From assembly GCA_964447175.1 (NCBI GenBank), contig CAYURP010000011.1:1-64000 (forward strand): DNA of 64,000 bases, written 5' to 3'. Numbering within the stretch: position 1 is the stretch's first letter; every line of letters starts with the position of its first letter. Origin of the DNA: CAYURP01 sp964447175 (GTDB lineage Bacteria > Zixibacteria > MSB-5A5 > SM23-73-2). The notes under the pieces are model-generated. The model had not been told where the DNA came from, made no database searches, and saw nothing but the letters and a program-made list of their open reading frames with translations. Made by a program: the position numbers and the translations under genes. This document shows, in pieces, positions 34,455 through 41,965 of the stretch.

Positions 34455-34754
34455 TTAATCGGTTAACGGCATCTCGGCCTCTGGACCAATAACAGTAGTC
34501 CATTCTCGAACGTGCCACCGGGTCACTAACCCATTGGTCACGTATGGATCTGCTGTGGCAAATCGCTCAGCGATTGCAGATGAAGAACCACGGAATAGCA
34601 AAACGGCTCCATCAATCGGATTAGCTAGGGCACCGCCCAGTACCAACTCGCCCCGCTCAACGGCTTGACGCGCAAGCTTAAGATGCGTGGTTCGGAAAGC
34701 GAGTCGGCGTTCGACATAATCATTGACAACGTCATAGAATAGTAGATAGTGCAT
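34455..34754 (-). CDS. YciI-like protein
   Basis: 99 aa, single-domain. It has the YCII fold pattern: MHYLLFYDVVNDYVERR, RTTHLKLARQAVERGELVLGGALANP, and DPYVTNGLVTRWHVREWTTV near the end, with a His-Asp pair (H24 region and DPY) kept as in the family. The role is uncertain; relatives include dehalogenase-like and stress-linked proteins. The gene is bracketed by GATGC-type hairpin repeats, 8 bases past its stop and a remnant just upstream of its start. Confidence 0.85.
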   Translation of the reverse strand: MHYLLFYDVVNDYVERRLAFRTTHLKLARQAVERGELVLGGALANPIDGAVLLFRGSSSAIAERFATADPYVTNGLVTRWHVREWTTVIGPEAEMPLTD

Positions 34755-34760
34755 ATTCCT

Positions 34761-34778
34761 TCCTATTTCCGAAGCATC
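34761..34778. repeat. remnant of the GATGC-type repeat upstream of yciI
   Basis: TCCTATTTCCGAAGCATC (34761-34778) differs by one base from the right half of hairpin two (TCCTATTCCCGAAGCAT at 26882). The left half is missing. With 34356-34446 it flanks the yciI-like gene. Confidence 0.55.
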
Positions 34779-34873
34779 AAAACTTGATCAGGTGTTCTTT
34801 ACTTCAAATTCATGTCAAAATCTTTGCGTCAGCTTAATGCTTAGATATACATTTTCTTAATATAATTCGTTTC

Positions 34874-36766
34874 TTACTTTATTAATAGACATTTCTTAAC
34901 CTCAATCAGATTGCCGACACTGATTTTGCATAAATAAAGTCCAGAACTATAATCATCAGCATACCACGTCACTTTATAGTAGCCTTGATCCTGATACTCA
35001 TTCACTAAGCTTTCTATTAGCTGTCCCAATATGTTATAAACTGATAAATTCACCCATGATTTATTTGGTAAATAATACGAGATGGTAGTAGTCGAATTAA
35101 AAGGGTTGGGATAATTTGAATATAGTGTTAACTTATTCGATGCTGAATTATCTGATATTGATTGATCATCAACATATGTTTTATTTAACTCATAAACGGA
35201 TTGCCATAAAGCCCAAACAGGTTTAGGTGTCCCGTCCTGGGTATGCATACCAATGTGACTGAAGGCCGTTGCCAGGTACTCTGGATACCCCAGATAACTC
35301 TGATCGTAAATAGAGAACCAGCAAACCAATTCGACATCTACCGTGGCTAATTCCTGAAAAATGCGTTCCAGATATTGCTCTTGATCTTCAAAGCTGATTT
35401 GGGCATCAGGACCTCCCGGAACGCCGAACTCCAGCAGGATAATGGGCAGATCTGGTGCAATTTCTGCAGGTTTAACAAAGTAACCTGGTGCTAAATCGAC
35501 TCCTGATAAATCCATAACTTCCGGATAGGTGCTGTAAGCAATACTTCCCAGCTGGGGCAGAAGCTGCAGCCACACTGCAGCGTGACTCCAATTAATGGCT
35601 CCGTTATTTTGTACCATCCAGGGTAAAGTGAAGTAAGAGGTTACGTGAATGTCGGGATAAATAATTTTGAGTGAATCAGCGATCTCTTTGAACATATCGA
35701 CGTAGGCTGACCACTGCTCTGGATGCTTTTCGTAAAAAATACTCGCTTCTATGCCAACGATCACATAATCAGGTAAAACAATTGAACAAAGCTCAATTAA
35801 TTCTTTTACGTATGCATCCTTGACTATCGTATCGTTCAAACTGCCGACTGGAGTTCCATCAGGTGTAGGAAGAATATCGCCAATAGAGCCGGAATTTTCA
35901 TGAGTGAAGTCAAGGGTCAAAGCGACTTTCATACCCATAGTTTTAGCTAATTCTGCCTGATGTAATCTCAAGCGGTGTCCATATTCGATATCTTCCCCGG
36001 TCAATTCGCACCACCGAACGTGAAAAAAGATATTCACCAATTCAGATGCAGAAGCAGCTCTTATAATTACATCCTCCCAACCTTTCTCACTTATATTAAT
36101 TGGATTTTCCTGCACAAAACCCAGATCAAATGAGCGGGAGGCAATTGGTGCGGGTATTGGTTCCGGATCAGATCCAGGTTCTGTTACATCCATTTCAACT
36201 GATATGTTATCAAACCATACCGCACCGGAAGTTCCTGTAGTTGTGCAAACCAAAAGAATAAATGAGGCGTTGTCAATTGCCGTAAATTCGGCTTGATAGG
36301 TTTCAAATGCTTCATTGGAGCTATCCGCCACTATTACCGCTTCACCTGCAATCCCGGTTCCTAAATCGGGATCTGGTGGCAATTCGGGATTTACTGCTAA
36401 TATGATAACCATGGGGGAAGATTGTAAATCCTGAGTACGAATATCGCACGAAATTCTTACGGTTTTCCCGGAAAGATCGTATGTTGGGGCATTCAGAACC
36501 TGGCTCATGGAATAATCTTCATCGCTTAAAGGCATTAATTTAATACTTTGTGAGCCTTCAGTTTTAAATAAGGTATCAAGTGACCATGCACCGTTAGTCA
36601 TATATTCAATAGGACTGTCTTCAAAGCCAATGTACCAATAAGGCGGACGTGTCGTATCAAATGGACTCATCTCAAAACCACCATTTGTGATCACGTTGTC
36701 AGCAATGGTAATAGAGTATCCAAAACATATAATAAAATAGATAATGAAGATTAATAAACGTTTCAT
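34874..36766 (-). CDS. glycoside-hydrolase-like TIM-barrel protein with binding module and T9SS sorting domain
   Basis: 630 aa. It has a signal peptide (1-22), then a carbohydrate-binding-like jelly-roll (about 25-195; NGGFEMSPFD, WYIGFEDSP, VWFDNISVEM). A TIM-barrel-like domain (about 215-530) has candidate catalytic glutamates in VIVGIEASIFY and PIILLEFGVPGG, near the ends of strands 4 and 7 as in clan GH-A enzymes. The C-terminal sorting domain (about 550-630) reads NYPNPFNSTTTISYYLP and GLYLCKI. The substrate cannot be told. It is probably a secreted glycanase. Confidence 0.82.
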   Translation of the reverse strand: MKRLLIFIIYFIICFGYSITIADNVITNGGFEMSPFDTTRPPYWYIGFEDSPIEYMTNGAWSLDTLFKTEGSQSIKLMPLSDEDYSMSQVLNAPTYDLSGKTVRISCDIRTQDLQSSPMVIILAVNPELPPDPDLGTGIAGEAVIVADSSNEAFETYQAEFTAIDNASFILLVCTTTGTSGAVWFDNISVEMDVTEPGSDPEPIPAPIASRSFDLGFVQENPINISEKGWEDVIIRAASASELVNIFFHVRWCELTGEDIEYGHRLRLHQAELAKTMGMKVALTLDFTHENSGSIGDILPTPDGTPVGSLNDTIVKDAYVKELIELCSIVLPDYVIVGIEASIFYEKHPEQWSAYVDMFKEIADSLKIIYPDIHVTSYFTLPWMVQNNGAINWSHAAVWLQLLPQLGSIAYSTYPEVMDLSGVDLAPGYFVKPAEIAPDLPIILLEFGVPGGPDAQISFEDQEQYLERIFQELATVDVELVCWFSIYDQSYLGYPEYLATAFSHIGMHTQDGTPKPVWALWQSVYELNKTYVDDQSISDNSASNKLTLYSNYPNPFNSTTTISYYLPNKSWVNLSVYNILGQLIESLVNEYQDQGYYKVTWYADDYSSGLYLCKISVGNLIEVKKCLLIK

Positions 36767-37112
36767 TTTTTACTCCTGCATGTCATAACTAATAAAACAT
36801 CCATTCAAATTCTTTGTAATTCAAATGATTCATTTAAGAGAACTTGAAACTATTTTTGCATCCATATTTCTTTTGTACAACTTTTAAAAATAATTTATTG
36901 CAGGTAATTCATTTATTATTTACGTGACTTCTATCTATAAGGTTTCCAGATAATACCTGTTCACGGTTTTCCTTAAGATAAGAAGCCGTGCAGAAATCCG
37001 CCTAAATGGATAGCAATCAGAGACTTGAGTGCCCGGGATTGCTTTTCAGCGTCTTATACGGTTTCAGTATATCACGCATCGCATCTTTCCTCACAAAGTG
37101 TCTGCTGGGTTA
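36767..37112. other. intergenic region with dispersed repeat copy 2
   Basis: 346 bases between the glycanase-like gene and the ASCH gene. GTTTCCAGATAATACCTGTT (36942-36961) and its tail to about 36976 repeat 26838-26872. Nothing else is recognised; the part near 36767-36930 is AT-rich and likely contains the promoter of the minus-strand glycanase-like gene, which I could not define. Confidence 0.6.
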
Positions 37113-37583
37113 TCACGCTGAATATACAACACGAAACCGTTCACACAACAAAAGCATATCTTCTGATGGAGACTTGCCAATCCCTTTACATACCTTTTCG
37201 TAGTATATCCACATATCCTTTAACCACCACTCAAGGGTCCGCTCTCCCTCTCCATAATCATAAGCAAATTGCTGATCTATTTCATTGAAACTCTTTATCT
37301 CAACTTCTATTATCTCAATCACGCACACCGGTTTGCCATCCCATTCAGTCACCACGACCGAATCCCCCACTCTGGATATCACCTCATTGTCATGCTCGAT
37401 CTCACAGAGCAATGTGCTTGTCGCGGTTTTTATTCCCGACTTCACTAATTCTGCCAGCTCATTTGCCAGGCGTCGATTGTTGCCAAAATGCCAGACATGA
37501 TACGAAGTCGGAACAGTCTCCCCCTCGGAAAATGAACGAATATAACCTTTCCAATACTCTTCAATCTCTGGTGTTTTTTTCAT
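37113..37583 (-). CDS. ASCH-domain protein
   Basis: 156 aa from the ATG at 37583; an upstream in-frame TTG (37619) would add 12 residues of repeat-adjacent sequence. The ASCH domain (a PUA-like fold) shows VWHFGNNRRLANELAELVKSGIKTATSTLL, VVTEWDGKPVCVIEIIEVE and an EGERTLEWWLKDMWIYYEKV region, as in bacterial ASCH proteins with ribonuclease or RNA-binding activity. The role is inferred only from family. It is isolated, next to four hairpin repeats upstream. Confidence 0.85.
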   Translation of the reverse strand: MKKTPEIEEYWKGYIRSFSEGETVPTSYHVWHFGNNRRLANELAELVKSGIKTATSTLLCEIEHDNEVISRVGDSVVVTEWDGKPVCVIEIIEVEIKSFNEIDQQFAYDYGEGERTLEWWLKDMWIYYEKVCKGIGKSPSEDMLLLCERFRVVYSA

Positions 37584-37647
37584 ATCGGATTCTGTTCTGC
37601 TACCTAAAGCTCTGTCCAACGCCAGATTCAGCTACGCCCGGTAGCTC

Positions 37648-37712
37648 GTAGGTCAGGTGCCCTGCGCACCTGGCAAAACAATGGTATCAGGAGCACGGAG
37701 CTCCTGCCCTAC
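37648..37712. repeat. GTAG-headed inverted hairpin pair
   Basis: GTAG (37648-37651) leads CAGGTGC/GCACCTG (37654-37672). CAGGAGC/GCTCCTG (37688-37706) leads to CTAC (37709-37712). It is one of four palindromic units filling 37640-37890. Confidence 0.7.
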
Positions 37713-37733
37713 TACTACTGGTCAAAACAAAGC

Positions 37734-37796
37734 GGGTAGGACAAGGTCTCCCGACCTTGTCTCCACAGTTCTGGGTCGGGAGACCCAGAACTACCC
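37734..37796. repeat. GTAG-headed inverted hairpin pair
   Basis: The outer stem is GGGTAG (37734-37739) with CTACCC (37791-37796). The inner hairpins are ACAAGGTC/GACCTTGT (37741-37760) and AGTTCTGGGTC/GACCCAGAACT (37767-37792). The left half and its upstream ACTGGTCAAAA stretch match 25731-25775. Confidence 0.8.
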
Positions 37797-37802
37797 ATTA
37801 GC

Positions 37803-37825
37803 TCACAGGTTGGGACAACCTGTGA
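37803..37825. repeat. perfect 10-base-stem hairpin
   Basis: TCACAGGTTG (37803-37812) pairs with CAACCTGTGA (37816-37825) around GGA. No GTAG head is seen directly beside it. Confidence 0.65.
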
Positions 37826-37863
37826 TACCAAACTAAAAGAACCATTCACCAAAAAAACAAAAC

Positions 37864-37889
37864 GGGCGGACACTTAGATCCGCCCCTAC
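37864..37889 (-). terminator. GTAG-headed hairpin that can end the sppA transcript
   Basis: Read on the minus strand, GTAG (37889-37886) is followed by GGGCGGA/TCCGCCC arms (37885-37864) and then GTTTTGTTTTTTT. A GC-rich stem plus a U-run is a rho-independent terminator for the DUF4097-sppA unit. The GTAG head makes it also a member of the repeat family. Confidence 0.7.
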
Positions 37890-37914
37890 ATTTTCTTTCC
37901 TTTTATCTAACCTT

Positions 37915-40320
37915 CTACTTTGTATCCATCTCATATTCCATCAGATACCAGATGCGCTCCTGGTTTAGCTTTTCCAGTTTTTTGATCTGCTCCAAAGTCC
38001 TTTCCAGCTCGGTGGAAGTGCCAAAAGGAAAACCCAAGCCCAGAGACCATTGTGTTTCCGGCAATAATACTAATTCTACCTCTTTATCCTCAGGTATCCC
38101 TGCTTTTTCTTTGGCTATCTGGATTGCCCTTTTTAAACCACCTAACTCATCCACCAGACCGTTTTGTATTCCCTGATTTCCGGTCCAGACCCTGCCCCGG
38201 GCGACTTTGTCTATTTCATCAAAGGACTTTCCTCTTCCCTCAGCCACTTTGTTGACGAAATCATCATAGAATTCCTTTAACTGCCGTTTGACGATCTGCC
38301 TTTCCTCATCATTGAATTCTCTGGTAAGGGTGTAAAAATCTGCATGCTCACCCCTTTTGATCGTCTCTTTAGAAAAACCTATCTTTTTATACAAACCCGA
38401 GAGGTCCACCTTGCCTGTGATAACACCTATGGAACCGGTATAGGTTCCGGGCATGGCTAAGATGGTATCTGCGGCACAAGCTACATAGTATCCACCTGAA
38501 CCTGCTACATCGGACATGGATACAATGATTGGCTTTCTCTCCTTGGTAAGTACTACCTCATGCCAGATCACCTCGGAAGCCATACCATCTCCACCTGGAG
38601 AATCAACTCTAAATACAACTGCTTTGATCGATCTATCTTCCCTTGCCTTTTTGATGGCTTGAGCAATGGTCTCCGATCCCATGACTTTCCCCCAAAGAAT
38701 GTTACTTCCGTTTTCGCCGGAAAAAATGGAGCCTACTCCATAAACAATAGCTATCTTGGGCGGAATGGCCCAGGAGTATTTGTATTCCTTTGTTTTAAAG
38801 TATTCCTTTTCGCAAATTTTCTCAAACTTTTTCCCCTCCATTTGTTCAGCTATATTTTCCCAATCATCATAATAAGCCAGAGTATCCACCAGATTCGCTT
38901 TTAACGCTTCGGGAGCGGTATAGGGTCCGGAATCAATTTTGGATTTGACCTCAGATAAACTCCACCCCCGACCAGAAGCTATACCCTCAGTTAATTGAGT
39001 ATAAAGATCATCTAAAATAGAATTCACCACCTCCCGATGAGCATCCGACATCTTGTCTCTGGTTACAAGGTCAGATGCTGACTTATAATCCCCTATATGC
39101 TCAAGGTCAGCCTTGATGCCTAACTTTTCTAAAGTTCCTTTTATAAAGGTGACCTCAGATGCCAATCCATCTAAAAGTAAATACCCTCCAGGCAGCATCA
39201 CAATCTTATCCGAAGCAGTAGCCAGATAGTATTCCTTATCTCCAGCAAACTCCATAAAGCAGATTACCTTTTTGCCCGAGCTTTTGAAATCTAAAATCGC
39301 CTCCCTTATCTCCTGCAGTTTAGCCCAACCCACATCAAGAGACTCTATTCGCAAGACCATTCCCTGGATAGATTTGTCCTCTTTTGCCTTTTCCATGTTT
39401 TTTACTAAATCCAGAACGGTTTCTTTACCAGGAACGAAGATGAGTTTGGTCTTTTCCTCTGCAATCTCTCCGGACAGGCGAACCTCAAGATATCTATTTT
39501 TCTTCTGCATAATTGTTCGGTATCTATCTCCGGATAAGTTCAGGTAAGCGACGCCTTTTTGAAATTTTGTATCTTTGTCATAGTAGTTATAAGAGCCCAG
39601 TGAAGCAGTAGGGAAGTTAAGCCTTAAGTTTACCCCGAAATTGCCGTCATTATCCACATCTCCGGATAAGATCAGACCTTCCAGAACCTCCAGTTGAGCT
39701 CCGTATCTTAACTTTCCTTGTTTCAGTTTTTGTTTATCCTTCATCGAACCATCCACAAAAAGAGTAACCCTGTCTGTAAGTGGTCTGACCGCTATACCCA
39801 GATCATACCCCACTTCAACTTTTTCACCAAAGAATGTGGGACGGTTCAGATCCCTGGCTACTGCTCCCAGAGAGAAATAGGGGCAGGGGCGGGCTAAAAG
39901 CCCCACCCTCCAGGATGAAAGATCATCGTATTCTTTGATTTTTGATCCGAACCAGCTGTAGCTTGATCCAAAATACAAACGGGGCATGATCTCAAATCCC
40001 AAAGCCAGGGTATATTTTCTATACCTGATATCTTTTTCATAACCCAGCCACTCAGCTGCAAAAGCGGCATTACCTCCGTTGAAATATAGGGCGTTGTCAC
40101 CCTTGAAAGTGGAGTCAGAATAAGAATGCAGGTACAGAAATTGGGTTCCTCTTTTCCAGCCCAATCCTGCAGGATTAAACATCAGAGCTGAGGCATCATC
40201 GGAAAATGCAGAAGAGTAAAATGGTGCTCGAAAACCAATGGTGGGAGACTCATCAGCAAATGCCAGGCTGGCATTTATAAGAAATAAAACCAGGATAAAA
40301 AAAGATAGATTTTTAAACAT
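37915..40320 (-). CDS. sppA: outer-membrane-type beta-barrel domain fused to signal peptide peptidase SppA
   Basis: 801 aa from the ATG at 40320, with GGAGT 5 bases before it; GTG codons lie two codons upstream. A signal peptide (about 1-22) precedes a PorV/OmpP1-like beta-rich region (about 28-265; SSAFSDDASALMFNPAGLGW is the typical start of such barrels). The rest is a 67K-type SppA with two ClpP-like halves: general base Lys near 413 in GDYKSASD, nucleophile Ser near 608 in VAGSGGYYVA. SppA is normally an inner-membrane enzyme that degrades signal peptides, so the barrel-like fusion implies another site or partner. It follows the DUF4097 gene by 70 bases. Confidence 0.88.
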   Translation of the reverse strand: MFKNLSFFILVLFLINASLAFADESPTIGFRAPFYSSAFSDDASALMFNPAGLGWKRGTQFLYLHSYSDSTFKGDNALYFNGGNAAFAAEWLGYEKDIRYRKYTLALGFEIMPRLYFGSSYSWFGSKIKEYDDLSSWRVGLLARPCPYFSLGAVARDLNRPTFFGEKVEVGYDLGIAVRPLTDRVTLFVDGSMKDKQKLKQGKLRYGAQLEVLEGLILSGDVDNDGNFGVNLRLNFPTASLGSYNYYDKDTKFQKGVAYLNLSGDRYRTIMQKKNRYLEVRLSGEIAEEKTKLIFVPGKETVLDLVKNMEKAKEDKSIQGMVLRIESLDVGWAKLQEIREAILDFKSSGKKVICFMEFAGDKEYYLATASDKIVMLPGGYLLLDGLASEVTFIKGTLEKLGIKADLEHIGDYKSASDLVTRDKMSDAHREVVNSILDDLYTQLTEGIASGRGWSLSEVKSKIDSGPYTAPEALKANLVDTLAYYDDWENIAEQMEGKKFEKICEKEYFKTKEYKYSWAIPPKIAIVYGVGSIFSGENGSNILWGKVMGSETIAQAIKKAREDRSIKAVVFRVDSPGGDGMASEVIWHEVVLTKERKPIIVSMSDVAGSGGYYVACAADTILAMPGTYTGSIGVITGKVDLSGLYKKIGFSKETIKRGEHADFYTLTREFNDEERQIVKRQLKEFYDDFVNKVAEGRGKSFDEIDKVARGRVWTGNQGIQNGLVDELGGLKRAIQIAKEKAGIPEDKEVELVLLPETQWSLGLGFPFGTSTELERTLEQIKKLEKLNQERIWYLMEYEMDTK

Positions 40321-40396
40321 CACCACTCCTTTTTTTGAAATTTTTATTCAACATCAAAGAAAATAAACAAAAACTGGAAAAGAAATTACCTCACTG

Positions 40397-41470
40397 CTAT
40401 TTGTAGGTTTCCAGAAGGATTTTTCCTATCCCGCTGACATTGATTTCGATTTTAGAGTCACCCTCTCCGATCACACCTTCCAGGCTGGTATTGTCTATGG
40501 ATTCCACCAGTATGGGAATCTTTGACGTTTCTATTTTCCCCCCGGGATCAACGGACAAAGAGAGCTCAGCAGAGACATCAAAAGGTAAAACTAAATAGAC
40601 GTTTCCATAGGTATTTTCAATGTAAAGATCACAATCTTTTAGCTCTTTTATCTTCAGATCTATTTTATTGTAGACCGTTTCAAAGCTGGATGAGCCTTCC
40701 ACCAGCTCCAGATCAGTGGCCATAATGGGGCTGTAGTTGGTCCTGGCTTTGATATTCCCTTTAACCCTTATAATATCTATTTTATCATAAGCCGTCTCCA
40801 GATAAACGGTCTTGTTGTGGGTATCCACATCGGTTAAAAAGATGGGACCGTAACTGGTCTCGATGTTCACCCCACCCGATAAATTTTTAGCCTCAACTCC
40901 TCCGTATGAGGTTCCGATATTAGTTTCCCCTTTCACTTCTTCAATATTAACTTTACCATAATCGCTTTCGATCTGGACATTCATCAATGGACCCGAGATG
41001 TCGTAATCAAAGTATCTGCTCTCACAGGTCAAGTTGAAATCCTCTGGAACAAATATGTCCATATTTATTGTGGCACTTTTATCAGTTCCCTGCCAGGGAG
41101 CGTGGCGGGGAGTGGAAACCTCCAGCGTTATTATGTCTGCAGATCTGTCCAGATCAAGCTCTATCATTTCCAAAAATTCTTTAGCTTCTTTTTTATCGTC
41201 AGCCTTGCTATCTTTTTCATATTCCACCGCCACCTCATCCTTTTCCCAGGTCTGGATTCTTATCTTCCCCCCCATATTTTGAGGGGTCTTCAGGGATAAC
41301 TCCCTGGTATTGGATGAGGAGATTTTTAAGGTGCCCGATGCCTCGTCGTATGAAAAAGCAAAAGCTTTATTCGAAGAGATTATCTGAGACTGGGTTAAAC
41401 CTAAGAAAAGAAAAAATAACAGAACCAAAAAAGTGACGTGGATTACCTTTCTGCTTTTTTCAAATTTCAT
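40397..41470 (-). CDS. DUF4097-type beta-helix repeat protein, exported
   Basis: 357 aa from the ATG at 41470. GAGG precedes it and an upstream in-frame TTG is less likely. Signal peptide about residues 8-37. The body consists of repeated strands of the DUF4097/DUF4098 kind (GKVNIEEVKGETNIGTSYGGVEAKNLSGGVNIETSYGPI-like turns every ~20 residues), expected to form a beta-solenoid. The family is often called putative adhesin, and the function is not established. It is first of a likely two-gene unit with sppA, behind a promoter 22 bases upstream. Confidence 0.83.
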   Translation of the reverse strand: MKFEKSRKVIHVTFLVLLFFLFLGLTQSQIISSNKAFAFSYDEASGTLKISSSNTRELSLKTPQNMGGKIRIQTWEKDEVAVEYEKDSKADDKKEAKEFLEMIELDLDRSADIITLEVSTPRHAPWQGTDKSATINMDIFVPEDFNLTCESRYFDYDISGPLMNVQIESDYGKVNIEEVKGETNIGTSYGGVEAKNLSGGVNIETSYGPIFLTDVDTHNKTVYLETAYDKIDIIRVKGNIKARTNYSPIMATDLELVEGSSSFETVYNKIDLKIKELKDCDLYIENTYGNVYLVLPFDVSAELSLSVDPGGKIETSKIPILVESIDNTSLEGVIGEGDSKIEINVSGIGKILLETYK

Positions 41471-41491
41471 CTCTTCCCTCAAGATTAAACT

Positions 41492-41520
41492 AAATTAACT
41501 TGCAAATATTCCTGTGTCAA
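41492..41520 (-). promoter_or_regulatory. sigma70 promoter of the DUF4097-sppA unit
   Basis: TTGACA (41520-41515), 17 nt, TAATTT (41497-41492). The start is near 41485, so the leader is about 15 nt and contains the GAGG ribosome site. It has the same boxes and spacing as at 955-983. Confidence 0.55.
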
Positions 41521-41671
41521 GTTAAAATACGAATCCTTAGTCTAGAGGTTTCAAAAAAGAAATCAGACCAAGGCTATAAAAGCTCTGGTAGATATCCCAA
41601 AGGTCAAATAATTACGGGAATTTTTAGGTAAAAACAATTAAAAAACTGGACTCATGTGGTTTTTTTATTTC

Positions 41672-41699
41672 TTGACAAAAAGTGAATTTTTCATATTTT
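41672..41699 (+). promoter_or_regulatory. promoter of tRNA-Gln
   Basis: TTGACA (41672-41677), 16 nt, TATTTT (41694-41699), about 21 bases before the mature tRNA 5' end. Confidence 0.7.
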
Positions 41700-41720
41700 G
41701 ATTTCAGGTAGTTTAGTTTC

Positions 41721-41791
41721 TGGGGGATCGTCCAGCGGCAGGACACATGGCTCTGGACCATGGAACCGGGGTTCGAATCCCTGTCCCCCAG
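41721..41791 (+). tRNA. tRNA-Gln (anticodon CUG)
   Basis: 71 bases fold as a complete cloverleaf. The acceptor is TGGGGGA with TCCCCCA, including the U1-A72 pair typical of tRNA-Gln, and G73. The D stem is GTCC/GGAC, the anticodon stem CATGG/CCATG with loop CTCTGGA (anticodon CTG at 41753-41755), and the T arm CGGGG/CCCTG with TTCGAAT. No CCA is encoded; a T7 run follows and probably ends transcription. Confidence 0.97.
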
Positions 41792-41965
41792 TTTTTTTAT
41801 TTTAAAGTGGAATACAGAAAGCTTGACTTTTAAGACTAATACCAGGAATTTTTGAAACACTTCAGGAACTGGCTGAAATGTAAAATTAAATCTCTTGTTT
41901 TTTATCAAAATCCTCTTAATATTTATCATTATAAAAGGGGCATTAACAAGGCAAGGAGGTTAATT

